Shown: positions 14,273-24,264, counted from the stretch's first letter. The stretch: DNA of 64,000 nt from Nitrospira sp. KM1 (GCF_011405515.1 NZ_AP022671.1:4030001-4094000); one strand, 5' to 3'. The notes: generated by a model not told the origin, from the sequence alone. Numbers and translations: made by a program.

Positions 14273-14668
14273 ATGGTGACAGATCCGATCAGTGATTTGT
14301 TGGTGAGATTGCGAAATGGGTTTCGTCGGCAGCACGAAGTGGTGACGGTCCCAGCTTCGAAGCTCAAGCGGGAAGTTTTACGCGTCCTGCAAGCCGAAGG
14401 GTACATCCACGGCGTCGAAACCGCGGACGAAGACGGCCATCCGGTGTTGAAAGTGCAGTTGCGGTATGTGGGTGAAGGGCAACCCATGATCACCGGGATG
14501 GAACGGATCAGCAAGCCAGGTCGGCGCGTCTATGTCGGTATCAAGGACATTCCCCGTGTGCGCAATGGCATTGGAATGGCCATTCTGTCCACGTCCAAGG
14601 GGCTCATGACCGATCAGGCTTCGCGCAAGGCCGGCTTGGGTGGTGAAGTTCTGTGTTCAATCTGGTAA
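14273..14668 (+). CDS. rpsH: Ribosomal protein S8
   Basis: A 131-residue S8, which binds 16S helix 21 and in E. coli represses the spc operon. TDPISDLLVRLRNG at the N-terminus and the C-terminal GILSTSKG-type motif (AILSTSKGLMTDQASR) are present. Confidence 0.97.
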   Translation: MVTDPISDLLVRLRNGFRRQHEVVTVPASKLKREVLRVLQAEGYIHGVETADEDGHPVLKVQLRYVGEGQPMITGMERISKPGRRVYVGIKDIPRVRNGIGMAILSTSKGLMTDQASRKAGLGGEVLCSIW

Positions 14669-14708
14669 CGCGAAGGAATGCCCAACTTGTGAGAAGGATG
14701 ACGTATCG

Positions 14709-15245
14709 ATGTCACGTATAGGAAAAAAGCCGGTCCCGGTTCCCAGTGGAGTGGATGTCACGGTGAAGGGCTCTGTCGTATCGGTGAAAGGGCCGTTGGG
14801 AAAGCTCGACTGGAAGTTGGCGCAAGGCATTGGCGTCTCCGTTGACAAAGGACAGGTCATCGTGACGCGAGCCAACGAAGACCGGAAAGTCCGGGCGCTG
14901 CATGGGCTGGTCAGAGCGGAACTCAACAATATGGTCCATGGTGTGACAAAGGGCTACGAGCGAAATCTTGAGATTACTGGTGTGGGATACAAGGCTGCCC
15001 TTCAGGGCAAAACGATGAATTTCAACGTTGGCTTCATCAATCCTGTCGTATTTCCCATTCCGACCGGGATCGATGTGAAGATCGACAAGCAGACGCTGAT
15101 CAATGTCAAGGGCATCGATAAACGTCTGGTTGGCCAGGTGGCGGCGAATCTGCGGGCGATCAAGCCGCCGGACGTGTACAAGCAGAAGGGTGTCAGGTAT
15201 GCCGGAGAGGTCCTGCGCAAGAAGGAAGGCAAGACCGGGAAGTAG
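14709..15245 (+). CDS. rplF: Ribosomal protein L6
   Basis: A 178-residue L6 near the GTPase-associated centre. The start at 14709 (MSRIGKKPVPVPSGV) is preferred over an upstream ATG at 14640 that lies inside rpsH. The C-terminal motif KPPDVYKQKGVRYAGE is diagnostic. Confidence 0.97.
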   Translation: MSRIGKKPVPVPSGVDVTVKGSVVSVKGPLGKLDWKLAQGIGVSVDKGQVIVTRANEDRKVRALHGLVRAELNNMVHGVTKGYERNLEITGVGYKAALQGKTMNFNVGFINPVVFPIPTGIDVKIDKQTLINVKGIDKRLVGQVAANLRAIKPPDVYKQKGVRYAGEVLRKKEGKTGK

Positions 15246-15251
15246 GAATCC

Positions 15252-15617
15252 ATGAATAGTGCAGACAAAGCCAGTCATTTAGAAAGAAGAAAACAGCGTG
15301 TGCGGCAACGGGTGTTCGGTACGGATGAAAGACCTCGATTGAATGTCTTTCGGAGCAGAGGGCATATCTACGCACAGATCATCAACGACCTTAAGGGGAC
15401 GACGCTGGTTGCGGCTTCTTCCCTCGATAAATCGTTGCGGTCTGCACTGAAGTCTACGAGTAGCATTGCGGCTGCCAAAGCGGTGGGAACGCTGCTGGCT
15501 GAACGGGCCAAAGGCGCCAAGGTTCAGACGGTTGTGTTCGATCGGGGAGGACGCCTCTATCACGGGCGAGTCAAAGCCCTGGCCGATGCCTCGCGAGAGG
15601 GCGGTCTGAAGTTCTAA
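15252..15617 (+). CDS. rplR: Ribosomal protein L18
   Basis: A 121-residue L18 of the 5S rRNA particle. [17 protein letters not shown]-like sequence ([19 protein letters not shown]) and C-terminal [17 protein letters not shown] are hallmarks. It starts 6 bases after rplF. Confidence 0.97.
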   Translation: MNSADKASHLERRKQRVRQRVFGTDERPRLNVFRSRGHIYAQIINDLKGTTLVAASSLDKSLRSALKSTSSIAAAKAVGTLLAERAKGAKVQTVVFDRGGRLYHGRVKALADASREGGLKF

Positions 15618-15676
15618 GCAGGGCGAGTCGCGTTTCGTTCTGCGTGGTCCAGAAGCATTGAGAAAAGAGGTACGGC

Positions 15677-16186
15677 GTGCGAGTCAATCCAGACGAACTC
15701 AGCTTAAAGGACAAGGTCGTCTTCATCAACCGCGTTGCAAAGGTGGTGAAGGGCGGTAAACGATTCAACTTCTGCGCACTCGTCGTCGTCGGCGACGGGC
15801 AGGGGTGGGTCGGCATCGGCAAAGGCAAGGCGGCGGAAGTCCCTGTTGCGATTTCTAAGGCCGTACAGCAGGCGAAGAAGAACCTGGTGCATGTCCCACT
15901 CAAGTCCGGGACGATTCCCCATGAAGTGCACGGGTTGTTCGGGGGTGAGCATGTGTTGCTCAAGCCTGCGGTCGAGGGTACGGGCATCATCGCGGGTGGA
16001 GCGGTGAGAGCTGTCGTGGAACTGGTCGGGGCGCACAATGTGATTTCCAAAACGCTGGGCCGGGGAAATCCATTTAATACGGTACGCGCGACACTCGATG
16101 GTTTGGTGCAGTTGAGAAATCCAGAAGAAGTCCTGCATCTCAGGCGCGGTCTGTCGGAAGGCCGGCAGGCGGGGATGGGAGCATAA
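15677..16186 (+). CDS. rpsE: Ribosomal protein S5
   Basis: A 169-residue S5 involved in decoding fidelity. GTG start at 15677. [20 protein letters not shown] and [17 protein letters not shown] are family motifs. The stop overlaps the rpmD start by one base (TAATG). Confidence 0.97.
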   Translation: MRVNPDELSLKDKVVFINRVAKVVKGGKRFNFCALVVVGDGQGWVGIGKGKAAEVPVAISKAVQQAKKNLVHVPLKSGTIPHEVHGLFGGEHVLLKPAVEGTGIIAGGAVRAVVELVGAHNVISKTLGRGNPFNTVRATLDGLVQLRNPEEVLHLRRGLSEGRQAGMGA

Positions 16187-16389
16187 TGTCGAAGACCAAG
16201 TCGGGAGCATCTCAGGGCCTTCGTATCACGCTGAAGCGCAGCCCTATCGGCACGCCGGAGCGACACCGTCTCGTCTTGCGAGGGTTGGGTCTTCGCAAAA
16301 TCCGTCAATCAGTGCTTCGACCTGATACACCGCAAGTGCGCGGTCTGATTCATCGGGTCGGTTATTTATTGGAAGTACAGCCATCATGA
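16186..16389 (+). CDS. rpmD: Ribosomal protein L30
   Basis: A 67-residue L30: a ferredoxin-like small protein with LKRSPIGTPERHRLVLRGLG and VRGLIHRVGYLLEV. Both ends overlap neighbours (rpsE by 1 base, rplO by 4), implying coupled translation. Confidence 0.95.
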   Translation: MSKTKSGASQGLRITLKRSPIGTPERHRLVLRGLGLRKIRQSVLRPDTPQVRGLIHRVGYLLEVQPS

Positions 16390-16835
16390 ACCTTCATGAG
16401 CTTGCTCCCGCCAAGGGAGCCAAAAAAAAACGAAAGCGAATCGGCCGCGGTCCGGGGTCTGGACATGGCAAAACGGCGACGAAGGGTCACAAGGGTATTC
16501 TCGCGAGATCCGGCGGAGGTAAAGGAGCAGGATTTGAAGGCGGCCAAATGCCTCTGGTTCGGCGAGTCCCCAAGTATGGATTCAAAAACCCGTTCAGGAA
16601 AGAGTATGCCATTGTCAACGTCAAGAGTTTGGTCGATCTGACGGTGTCGGGAACCATCACTCCCCAGGCTCTGGTCGATGCCGGACTCGTCAAGCGAGTC
16701 ACGTTGCCTATCAAGATCCTGGGCAACGGAGAACTGAAGAAGGCCATCGTCATCCAAGCACATAAGTTCAGCAAGTCGGCGGAAAGCAAGATCCAAGCAG
16801 CGGGAGGGAGAGTCGAGGTCATTCCCGGTGTTTGA
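16386..16835 (+). CDS. rplO: Ribosomal protein L15
   Basis: A 149-residue L15. The glycine-rich basic N-terminal part (GRGPGSGHGKTATKGHKG) and RRVPKYGFKNPF are characteristic. It overlaps rpmD at its start and secY by 8 bases at its end. Confidence 0.97.
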   Translation: MNLHELAPAKGAKKKRKRIGRGPGSGHGKTATKGHKGILARSGGGKGAGFEGGQMPLVRRVPKYGFKNPFRKEYAIVNVKSLVDLTVSGTITPQALVDAGLVKRVTLPIKILGNGELKKAIVIQAHKFSKSAESKIQAAGGRVEVIPGV

Positions 16836-18147
16836 GAGGCTCCTCACCAGTTTTCAGAATATCATCAAGATTCCCGAGCTTCGCACGCGCATCCTCTTTA
16901 CGCTTGGGATGCTCGTGGTGTACCGGATCGGCGCTCATATCCCGACACCCGGGGTCAATGGTGAGGCCCTTGCCGAGTTTCTTCAGAAGCAGGGCGGGGC
17001 GCTGCTCGGATTCCTCGATATTTTTTCCGGCGGATCGCTGTCCCGGTTGACGATCTTCGCGCTGGGCATCATGCCCTATATCAGCGCGTCGATCATTCTC
17101 CAGTTGTTGACGGTCGTCGTCCCGCACCTCTCCAAGCTCGCTAAGGAGGGCGAGCGAGGCCGGAAGAAAATCATCCAGTATACGAGGTTCGGAACCATTG
17201 GGATCGCCCTGATCCAAGGGTTTGGCATTGCGGTCGGTCTTGAACAGATGAATCAGGGCGCGTTCGTTCTGAATGCCGGCTGGGGATTCCGGTTCATGAC
17301 GGTCATCACGCTGACCGCTGGGACGGGATTTCTGATGTGGCTCGGAGAGCAAATCACCGAACGGGGTATCGGGAACGGTATTTCGCTGATCATATTTGCC
17401 GGTATCGTCGCCCGTCTGCCGTCTGCGGTGGCGCAGACGTACAACCTGTACGAGATCGGACAGTTGAATGCATTTTTGCTGATCGGCTTGGCTGTGTTGA
17501 TGGTCGCGGTCGTCGCGGCGATTGTGTTTCTCGAGAGCGGTCGACGGAAAGTCCCGGTTCAGTATGCCAAACGCGTCATCGGCCGACGGGTTTACGGAGG
17601 ACAAAGCACCCATATTCCGTTGAAGATCAATACGGCAGGAGTCATTCCCCCGATTTTTGCCTCATCGATCATCGCATTTCCTGCGACGATCGCCGGATTC
17701 TTCGAGACGCCTTGGGTCAAGGCGATCGGTGCGCAATTGGCTCCCGGATCGCTTCTATATACACTGATGTACGTCGGGCTGATTTTGTTTTTCTGTTTTT
17801 TCTATACAGCGGTCGTGCTGAATCCAGTCGATATGGCCGACAACATGAAAAAGTACGGCGGGTTCATTCCCGGCATCCGCCCGGGTCAGCGGACCTCCGA
17901 TTATATTTACAAAGTCCTGACCCATATCACGTTCGCCGGGGCGATTTATCTGGCGGTGGTATGCGTGATTCCCGAATTGTTGATCTACAAATTGAACGTC
18001 CCGTTTTATTTCGGGGGCACGTCCTTGTTGATCGTCATCGGGGTAGGATTGGATACGGCACAGCAGATCGAGTCTCATATGCTCATGAGAAACTATGAGG
18101 GATTCTTGGGCAAGGGAATGGGGCCTCTGCGTGGCCGGAGCGGGTGA
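16828..18147 (+). CDS. secY: Preprotein translocase subunit SecY
   Basis: A 439-residue channel-forming subunit of the Sec translocon in the inner membrane, with about ten hydrophobic segments. The GTG start at 16828 lies inside the rplO end. GIGNGISLIIFAGIVARLP and the cytoplasmic loop ending GIRPGQRTSDYI (SRP/SecA contact region) are typical. Confidence 0.97.
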   Translation: MFERLLTSFQNIIKIPELRTRILFTLGMLVVYRIGAHIPTPGVNGEALAEFLQKQGGALLGFLDIFSGGSLSRLTIFALGIMPYISASIILQLLTVVVPHLSKLAKEGERGRKKIIQYTRFGTIGIALIQGFGIAVGLEQMNQGAFVLNAGWGFRFMTVITLTAGTGFLMWLGEQITERGIGNGISLIIFAGIVARLPSAVAQTYNLYEIGQLNAFLLIGLAVLMVAVVAAIVFLESGRRKVPVQYAKRVIGRRVYGGQSTHIPLKINTAGVIPPIFASSIIAFPATIAGFFETPWVKAIGAQLAPGSLLYTLMYVGLILFFCFFYTAVVLNPVDMADNMKKYGGFIPGIRPGQRTSDYIYKVLTHITFAGAIYLAVVCVIPELLIYKLNVPFYFGGTSLLIVIGVGLDTAQQIESHMLMRNYEGFLGKGMGPLRGRSG

Positions 18148-18153
18148 GCCACG

Positions 18154-18810
18154 ATGCGTGTCGTGTTTCTTGGAGCTCCCGGCGTCGGCAAAGGCACGCA
18201 AGCGGATCGTATCGCCGCGCAGTTTAAGGTCCTCAAGATTTCGACGGGCGACTTGCTTCGTGAAGCCGTGCGCAATCAGACGGCGTTAGGTATCGAAGCA
18301 AAGAATTTCATGGATCAGGGCAAGCTCGTTCCTGATTCCGTAGTGATCGGTCTTGTTCGAAACAAACTTGCCGACCCGAGTTCCGCCAAAGGGTTCGTGT
18401 TGGATGGCTTTCCCAGGACCGTTCTCCAGGCCGAAGAATTAGGCAAGGCGTTAAAAGCCGCGCAAGCGCCCTTGGATCGCGTGGTGAATTTCGAGGTTTC
18501 ACGAGAGGATATTATCAAGCGATTGAGTGGGCGTCGCAGTTGTCCAAAGTGCCAGGCGACCTTCCATGTCGAGTTCGCACCTTCGAAAACTGGTCATACA
18601 TGCGATCGATGCGGAGAAGTGTTGGTTCAGCGGAATGACGACAAGCCGGAGGCGATTGAGACGAGACTGAAAGTCTATGAAGAGCAGACCGCCCCGTTGA
18701 TAAAATATTATGGGAATCAGCGACTCTTGTCTCAGTTGAACGCGTCTGGTTCCGTTGATACGGTATTTGAAGCTTTGTTCGGGGTACTCGCGCCGTATAC
18801 CAAGATATGA
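18154..18810 (+). CDS. adk: Adenylate kinase, zinc-type
   Basis: A 218-residue AMP/ATP phosphotransferase. The P-loop is GAPGVGKGTQ at residues 7-16. A long LID domain carries four cysteines (CPKCQATF and CDRCGEV), so this is the zinc-stabilised form. It starts 6 bases after secY and overlaps map by 4. Confidence 0.97.
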   Translation: MRVVFLGAPGVGKGTQADRIAAQFKVLKISTGDLLREAVRNQTALGIEAKNFMDQGKLVPDSVVIGLVRNKLADPSSAKGFVLDGFPRTVLQAEELGKALKAAQAPLDRVVNFEVSREDIIKRLSGRRSCPKCQATFHVEFAPSKTGHTCDRCGEVLVQRNDDKPEAIETRLKVYEEQTAPLIKYYGNQRLLSQLNASGSVDTVFEALFGVLAPYTKI

Positions 18811-19562
18811 TCATACTCAAGACGCCAGAGGAAATTGCCCTCATGGCAAAGGCGTCGAAGGTAGTGGCCGAAGCCTTGGAGGCGGTCAAGAAGGCCGTGA
18901 AACCAGGGGTTTCGACGGATGAACTGGACCGTATCGCCGAAGATGAAATACGCTCCCGTGGAGCGCTTCCGGCGTTCAAGGGGTACCGAAACTATCCCAA
19001 GACGCTTTGCGCTTCGATCAATGAGCAGGTCGTACATGGGATTCCATCGAAGCGCGTGTTGAAAGACGGAGACATCATCGGATTGGATCTTGGTGCGATC
19101 GTCGAAGGGTTCTATGGCGATTCTGCAGTGACGGTTGCGGTCGGGCGAATTGATGACAAGACCGCCAAGCTGGTACGTGTCACGCAGGAGTCTATGGATC
19201 GAGGGATCGAGCAGGCCGTTGTGGGGAACCGACTGTCGGATATTTCCCATGCGGTTCAGAAGCATGTTGAGGCAGCTGGATATTCAGTCGTCACCGAGTT
19301 CGTCGGTCACGGCATTGGCCGGCAGCTTCATGAAGAGCCTCAGGTTCCCAATTACGGAAAACCAGGCCAAGGGCCAAGACTACAGCACGGGATGGTTCTG
19401 GCAATTGAACCAATGGTCAACATGGGAGGAGCCGCGGTTCGTGTGCTTGGCGATCGGTGGACCGCCGTGACTGCCGATGGAAGTTTGTCCGCTCATTTTG
19501 AACATACAATTGCCATTCAGCCGAGCGGGCCGGCTTGGGTGTTGAGCAGGCTGCTGCAGTAG
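18807..19562 (+). CDS. map: Methionine aminopeptidase, type I
   Basis: A 251-residue enzyme that trims the initiator methionine from new proteins. Metal ligands appear in LDLGAIVEGFYGDSAVT (two Asp), GHGIGRQLHEEP (His) and AIEPM plus the C-terminal FEHTIAI glutamate. It is translationally coupled to adk by an ATGA overlap. Confidence 0.97.
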   Translation: MIILKTPEEIALMAKASKVVAEALEAVKKAVKPGVSTDELDRIAEDEIRSRGALPAFKGYRNYPKTLCASINEQVVHGIPSKRVLKDGDIIGLDLGAIVEGFYGDSAVTVAVGRIDDKTAKLVRVTQESMDRGIEQAVVGNRLSDISHAVQKHVEAAGYSVVTEFVGHGIGRQLHEEPQVPNYGKPGQGPRLQHGMVLAIEPMVNMGGAAVRVLGDRWTAVTADGSLSAHFEHTIAIQPSGPAWVLSRLLQ

Positions 19563-19589
19563 AGGAAGCGGAAGGAGACGCGACGAGTC

Positions 19590-19808
19590 GTGCCTAAGGA
19601 AGATATCATTGAAATTCAAGGTACGGTAGCAGAGACGTTGCCCAATGCGATGTTTCGTGTCCGATTGGACAATGGCCATAAGATCCTTGCCCACATCTCC
19701 GGTAAGATGCGTATGCATTTCATCCGTATACTGCCTGGAGATAAAGTCACGGTGGAGATGTCCCCATATGATCTCACCAGAGGGCGCATCACGTATCGGT
19801 TCAAGTAG
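19590..19808 (+). CDS. infA: Translation initiation factor IF-1
   Basis: A 72-residue OB-fold factor that binds the ribosomal A site during initiation. GTG start at 19590 gives [19 protein letters not shown]. Its position between map and rpmJ is conserved in many bacteria. Confidence 0.97.
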   Translation: MPKEDIIEIQGTVAETLPNAMFRVRLDNGHKILAHISGKMRMHFIRILPGDKVTVEMSPYDLTRGRITYRFK

Positions 19809-19820
19809 GAGTATGAGGTT

Positions 19821-19934
19821 ATGAAGGTTAAATCGTCAGTCAAACCCATTTGCGCAAAGTGCAAGGTCGTGAGACGGCGCGGGGTCGTCCGGATCCTCTG
19901 TGCGAATCCGCGGCATAAGCAGCGACAGGGATAA
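19821..19934 (+). CDS. rpmJ: Ribosomal protein L36, zinc-binding type
   Basis: A 37-residue protein starting [20 protein letters not shown], with the C-x2-C ... C ... H zinc ligands ([12 protein letters not shown]). It starts 12 bases after infA with AGGAGT upstream. It is the zinc-containing form of L36. Confidence 0.96.
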   Translation: MKVKSSVKPICAKCKVVRRRGVVRILCANPRHKQRQG

Positions 19935-19994
19935 TTCCCCGTGGACTGCCTCAGCTGATTAGTCACGAACGACACAAGACGAGGAGAGCTAGCT

Positions 19995-20387
19995 ATGGCA
20001 CGTATTGCCGGCGTGGATTTACCGAGAGACAAGAGGACCGATATCGGTCTCACTTACATATTCGGGATCGGTCGGGCTGCGGCACTTGCCATCCTTGACA
20101 AAGCCGGAATTGACGGGACAGTCCGCGTAAAGGATCTCAGCGAGGATCAGATCGTCAAGATTCGCGAGATCATCGACCAGAGTCATCAGGTGGAAGGCGA
20201 TCTGAGAAAAACATTCTCAATGAACATCAAGCGGCTGGTCGACATTGGCACCTATCGTGGACTTCGGCACCGCAAAGGCCTTCCTGTCCGCGGGCAGCGA
20301 TCGAAGACCAATGCACGAACCAGGAAAGGCCGCCGAGCCGGCGTCGGCAGTAAACCGAAACCAGCCAATCGTCCGGCTGGAGCGTAA
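19995..20387 (+). CDS. rpsM: Ribosomal protein S13
   Basis: A 130-residue S13 that contacts the P-site tRNA and forms intersubunit bridges. [13 protein letters not shown] and the [20 protein letters not shown] tail are diagnostic. It heads the alpha group after a 60-base gap. Confidence 0.97.
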   Translation: MARIAGVDLPRDKRTDIGLTYIFGIGRAAALAILDKAGIDGTVRVKDLSEDQIVKIREIIDQSHQVEGDLRKTFSMNIKRLVDIGTYRGLRHRKGLPVRGQRSKTNARTRKGRRAGVGSKPKPANRPAGA

Positions 20388-20404
20388 CTGAGTAGGAGCG
20401 TCTC

Positions 20405-20788
20405 ATGAGCGTGAAAAAGGGAAAAAAGAAAGAGCGGCGCATTGTTCAGAGCGGCATCGCGCACGTTCAGGCTTCATTCAACAATACGATCGTGACGATC
20501 ACGGACATGAGTGGCAATACGGTCGTGTGGGCGAGTTCAGGCAATCAGGGGTTCAAGGGCTCTCGCAAGAGTACGCCGTTTGCCGCGCAGCGCGCCGGTG
20601 AGGCGGCTGCCCGTAAGGCCATGGAAAGCGGCATGCGGCAGGTGGATGTTTATGTGAACGGCCCAGGGTCTGGGCGTGAGTCAGCTATTCGATCGCTTCA
20701 GGGCGCCGGACTTCGCATCAACCTGATTCGAGACGTAACGCCAATTCCCCATAACGGATGCCGACCGCCGAAGCGGAGGCGAGTCTGA
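20405..20788 (+). CDS. rpsK: Ribosomal protein S11
   Basis: A 127-residue S11 of the 30S platform. [19 protein letters not shown] and the C-terminal [13 protein letters not shown] are conserved. It starts 17 bases after rpsM. Confidence 0.97.
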   Translation: MSVKKGKKKERRIVQSGIAHVQASFNNTIVTITDMSGNTVVWASSGNQGFKGSRKSTPFAAQRAGEAAARKAMESGMRQVDVYVNGPGSGRESAIRSLQGAGLRINLIRDVTPIPHNGCRPPKRRRV

Positions 20789-20842
20789 GGTAACATTTCG
20801 ACGCATCCGTTTGGGATGTGTCCGATAACCGGAGGTAGAGAA

Positions 20843-21469
20843 GTGGCAAAGTATCGCGGTCCTGTCTGTCGGCTGTGTCGTCGCGAGGGGGAAAAGTTAT
20901 TCCTCAAGGGCTCGCGCTGCATGACGGAAAAATGTGCCATCGAACGTCGGAGTTATCCACCTGGCCAGCACGGACAAGGCCGGCAACGGACGTCTGATTA
21001 CAGCCTGCAGCTTCGGGAGAAACAGAAATTGCGGCGCATCTACGGGCTTCAGGAGTGCCAGTTCCGAGGGGTCTTCGAGCGGGCAGAACGTCAAACTGGT
21101 GTGACCGGAGAGGCACTGCTCCGTCTTTTGGAATCACGTCTCGATAATGTCACGTACCGGCTCGGATTTGGTGCCTCGAGACGGGAAGCCAGACAACTCG
21201 TCAGCCATGGCCATGTCATGATCAACGGAAGAAAGACCAATGTTCCTGGGGCGTTGGTCAGGGCCGGCGATGTGGTGGCGGTTCGCGAACGAAGCCGTAC
21301 TCTGGTCTCGATTCAAGCCGCCTTGGAATCGGTCGAAGGCCGTGGTATCCCGGAGTGGCTTGAATTGGACAAGGTAGGATTCAAAGGCACCGTGCGGTCG
21401 TTACCGACGAAGGATCAGATCACGTTGCCGGTCAACGAGCAGATGGTCGTGGAGTTGTACTCCAGATAA
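20843..21469 (+). CDS. rpsD: Ribosomal protein S4, zinc-binding type
   Basis: A 208-residue S4 that nucleates 30S assembly. GTG start at 20843 follows GGAGGTAGAGAA and yields [17 protein letters not shown]. Cysteines at CRLC and further along (SRC, EKC) form the zinc site. The S4 RNA-binding domain includes [20 protein letters not shown]. An upstream in-frame ATG at 20816 is judged not used. Confidence 0.95.
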   Translation: MAKYRGPVCRLCRREGEKLFLKGSRCMTEKCAIERRSYPPGQHGQGRQRTSDYSLQLREKQKLRRIYGLQECQFRGVFERAERQTGVTGEALLRLLESRLDNVTYRLGFGASRREARQLVSHGHVMINGRKTNVPGALVRAGDVVAVRERSRTLVSIQAALESVEGRGIPEWLELDKVGFKGTVRSLPTKDQITLPVNEQMVVELYSR

Positions 21470-21543
21470 AGCACAGAAGAACGGCGTCATGCTGGTCAGA
21501 ATGCTTCGACCGGAACGATGACAGCTGAGAAGAAGGGAGACTC

Positions 21544-22545
21544 ATGATCAAATCGATGAAGGACTTCCAAATCCCCATGCGGGTTGAAGTCGATAAGGAA
21601 ACACATTCACCAACGTTCGGACGGTTTTCCACGGAAGCGTTTGAACGCGGATTCGGCACGACGGTCGGCAATGCGTTGCGTCGTGTCTTGCTCTCGTCTT
21701 TGACCGGCGCGGCGGTGACAACCGTCAAGATTGAAGGAGTCTTGCACGAGTTTTCGACGATTCCAGGTGTGACGGAAGATGTGACTTCGATCATCTTGAA
21801 TGTCAAGGGACTCCGGCTTGCCCTTCATACGGATAAACCCAAGACGATCCGACTCAAGAAGAAAGGCCCGGGGGAAGCAAAAGGAACCGACATCGTCCAT
21901 GATGCCGACGTGACGATTCTGACCCCAAACCTCCATATTGCGACGTTGGATAAAGATGCGTCGCTCGACATTGAAATGACGATCAAGCACGGACGAGGAT
22001 ACGTTCCTGCTGAACGTAACAAGGAAGAGGGTCTTCCTATCGGCGTGATCGCCATCGACTCGATTTTTTCTCCGATCAAGCGGGTGAATTTTCACGTCGA
22101 AAATGCGCGTGTCGGGCGAATGACGGACTACGACAAATTGACCCTGGAGATATGGACGGACGGGACAATTTCTCCGCGTGACGCCCTGTCGACTGCGGCG
22201 GGTATTTTGCGGGACCACGTGGACATCTTCATCAATCCCGAGGCGAGAGTCGAGGGACGTGGTGAACTGGCGGGTGACGAGGCCCAACGCGAAATCAATA
22301 AGAATTTGTTTCGGAGCGTCAACGAGTTGGAATTGTCCGTCCGGGCCGCCAACTGTCTCAAGAATGCGAACATCAAGACCATCGCAGATTTGGTGCAAAA
22401 GACTGAAGCCGAAATGTTGAAAACGAAAAACTTCGGCAAGAAGTCGTTAAACGAGATCAAAGAAATTCTAACCGAAATGGGATTAGGGTTAGGGGTGAAG
22501 CTGGATGCCTTGCCCGCAAACGGTAATCCAAAGCCCGGTGAGTAA
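21544..22545 (+). CDS. rpoA: RNA polymerase alpha subunit
   Basis: A 333-residue assembly platform of RNA polymerase. The N-terminal domain has GTTVGNALRRVLLSSL. The C-terminal domain, which binds UP elements and activators, spans about residues 255-320 with ELELSVRAANCLKNANI and MLKTKNFGKKSLNEIKEIL. A 74-base gap separates it from rpsD. Confidence 0.98.
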   Translation: MIKSMKDFQIPMRVEVDKETHSPTFGRFSTEAFERGFGTTVGNALRRVLLSSLTGAAVTTVKIEGVLHEFSTIPGVTEDVTSIILNVKGLRLALHTDKPKTIRLKKKGPGEAKGTDIVHDADVTILTPNLHIATLDKDASLDIEMTIKHGRGYVPAERNKEEGLPIGVIAIDSIFSPIKRVNFHVENARVGRMTDYDKLTLEIWTDGTISPRDALSTAAGILRDHVDIFINPEARVEGRGELAGDEAQREINKNLFRSVNELELSVRAANCLKNANIKTIADLVQKTEAEMLKTKNFGKKSLNEIKEILTEMGLGLGVKLDALPANGNPKPGE

Positions 22546-22562
22546 CGAACGGAGAGTGACCC

Positions 22563-22973
22563 GTGCGTCATAGAAAAAAAGGAAGACAGCTAGGACGTCA
22601 AACCAAACACCGGTGGGCATTGTTCCGAAGTCTCGTGACGTCACTTCTTGAACACGAACGGATTGAAACCACCGAGGCGAAAGCCAAAGAGATCAGAGGA
22701 TTTACGGATCGAATGATTACCCTGGGTAAAGACGGGTCGTTGCCTGCCCGTCGACGAGCGCTCAGTTTCTTACGCAGCAAAGACGTCGTCTCGAAATTGT
22801 TTAGTGATGTCGCGGTTCGCTTCAAGGATCGTCCAGGCGGATACACCAGGATGGTAAAGACCCGTCGCCGGATTGGTGATGCAGCTGAAATGGTTGCCAT
22901 TGAATTGGTGACTCGTCCAGATACGCCGGCTGACAAGAAACCCTCCGTTACTGCCCCATCGACAAAGTCGTAA
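22563..22973 (+). CDS. rplQ: Ribosomal protein L17
   Basis: A 136-residue L17, last gene of the ribosomal run. GTG start at 22563 gives MRHRKKGRQLGRQTKHR. The C-terminal ~20 residues are a poorly conserved tail. A terminator hairpin follows 12 bases after the stop. Confidence 0.97.
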   Translation: MRHRKKGRQLGRQTKHRWALFRSLVTSLLEHERIETTEAKAKEIRGFTDRMITLGKDGSLPARRRALSFLRSKDVVSKLFSDVAVRFKDRPGGYTRMVKTRRRIGDAAEMVAIELVTRPDTPADKKPSVTAPSTKS

Positions 22974-22985
22974 CGCCTCTCACAA

Positions 22986-23022
22986 GACACGAGGCTCTTC
23001 AAGCCTCGTGTCGGTCTTGTTT
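22986..23022 (+). terminator. Intrinsic terminator after rplQ
   Basis: An 11-bp perfect stem (22986-22996 with 23002-23012) with loop CTTCA is followed by the T-rich stretch ggtcttgttt. It closes the ribosomal protein run. The T tract is interrupted, so efficiency may be moderate. Confidence 0.75.
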
Positions 23023-23075
23023 CGCTTTCAGCGAATTTTGTTTTTTTGAATTGTGTTTGCGTGAGCACTGCTGAG

Positions 23076-23104
23076 TTTACTTGGCTCACTCTCCATGCTA
23101 CTAT
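23076..23104 (+). promoter_or_regulatory. Likely sigma-70 promoter of lptC-rapZ genes
   Basis: TTTACT (23076-23081), a 17-base spacer and TACTAT (23099-23104) match the consensus at 4 of 6 positions each. They sit 40 bases before the lptC start and after the rplQ terminator. Confidence 0.5.
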
Positions 23105-23144
23105 CGTGCCAATAGGTTTCTGCTGAGTAAGAGAAGGGCGCGAG

Positions 23145-23717
23145 GTGCTGAGACGGCTGATCCAACGCGGGCTATTGGCTCTAAGCGTCGTCCTGGCATG
23201 CTATTTGGTGTACTTGCTCATGACCAATTCCACCTCCGCCCCTCCACCAAAATCCGCTTCTCCTGGAACGATCGATAGAGCGGACGCGACTATCTCGCAT
23301 TTCACATTTACGCAAACCAAGGGCGATAAAGTTCAATGGCAGGTTGATGCCAAGGAAGCCAGGCTTTTTGAACAGGATAAGCGGGCGCTTTTGGAAACCG
23401 TAGCGGTCACCCTCTTCGGGCAGCAGGGCAAAGATTTGACGGTCGAAGGTGATGAGGGAACTTTAGAGACTGACACAAAGAACTTTAGATTGGCGAATCG
23501 TACAGAACCCCTCGTCCTCCACACCGCAAGCGGCTACATCATCTATACCAACCATTTGGTCTGGACTGACAGCACTCGACAGATCAGGACGAGCGATCCG
23601 GTCCGAATAGTCGGCAATGGTTTGGAGGTCACGGGTAAGGGACTGCTGGGACACCTTGATCGTGAAGAATTTGAAGTGCTTGAGGATGTGCATGTGGACG
23701 TGGCTCCGACATCTTAG
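23145..23717 (+). CDS. lptC: LPS export protein LptC
   Basis: A 190-residue bitopic inner-membrane protein of the LPS bridge. One N-terminal membrane helix (about residues 8-27) is followed by a beta-jellyroll with repeated short strands (ISHFTFTQTKGDKVQWQVDA). GTG start at 23145. Sequence identity within this family is low; the call rests on fold-like features and on lptA and lptB following directly. Confidence 0.85.
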   Translation: MLRRLIQRGLLALSVVLACYLVYLLMTNSTSAPPPKSASPGTIDRADATISHFTFTQTKGDKVQWQVDAKEARLFEQDKRALLETVAVTLFGQQGKDLTVEGDEGTLETDTKNFRLANRTEPLVLHTASGYIIYTNHLVWTDSTRQIRTSDPVRIVGNGLEVTGKGLLGHLDREEFEVLEDVHVDVAPTS

Positions 23718-24264
23718 CTTATTGGCAGCCACTACGTGTCTCTGGAGTTATCCAACAGCGCAGGCTGTCACCGGCCCAGCCGGTCAGGATCAGGCAATGG
23801 GTACTACAATCACGTCGAAGAAAATGACCGTAAAAAATCATGATAATCTGGCCATCTTTGAAGGATCAGTCGTTCTGACTCGAGGAACCCTGGTCGTCTA
23901 TTCTGATCGCATGGTCGTTTCATTCGGATCACAAAACGGTCCCACCACCAACCGCCCGGACACTCTGGAGGTTGCGAAGCCAGCAGTCAACAGAAAGGGC
24001 CCTGAAACTGTATCCAACCGGGCAGTAAACAAGATTGAAGCGATGGGACGAGTAAAGATTGAACGTGATAATGGTAACGCAACATGTGACAAGGCCGTAT
24101 ATTATCGGGAAGAGGATAAGATTGTTCTGACCGGCTCTCCAGTGGCTTGGGAAAAAGGCACACGGGTCAGCGGTAAACAGATCACGATGTTTCTGGCCGA
24201 AGACCGCAGCGTGGTCGAAGGCGGATCTCACGTGCGGATAGAGCCGGAAGGCGAAACAAAGTGA
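23692..24264 (+). CDS. lptA: LPS transport periplasmic protein LptA
   Basis: A 190-residue OstA-type jellyroll that carries lipopolysaccharide across the periplasm. The ATG at 23692 is chosen because GAGG lies at good spacing and it yields a signal peptide ending YPTAQA. An ATG six bases earlier is the alternative. [27 protein letters not shown]-type strands are typical. It overlaps the lptC end by 26 bases. Confidence 0.88.
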   Translation: MWTWLRHLSLLAATTCLWSYPTAQAVTGPAGQDQAMGTTITSKKMTVKNHDNLAIFEGSVVLTRGTLVVYSDRMVVSFGSQNGPTTNRPDTLEVAKPAVNRKGPETVSNRAVNKIEAMGRVKIERDNGNATCDKAVYYREEDKIVLTGSPVAWEKGTRVSGKQITMFLAEDRSVVEGGSHVRIEPEGETK

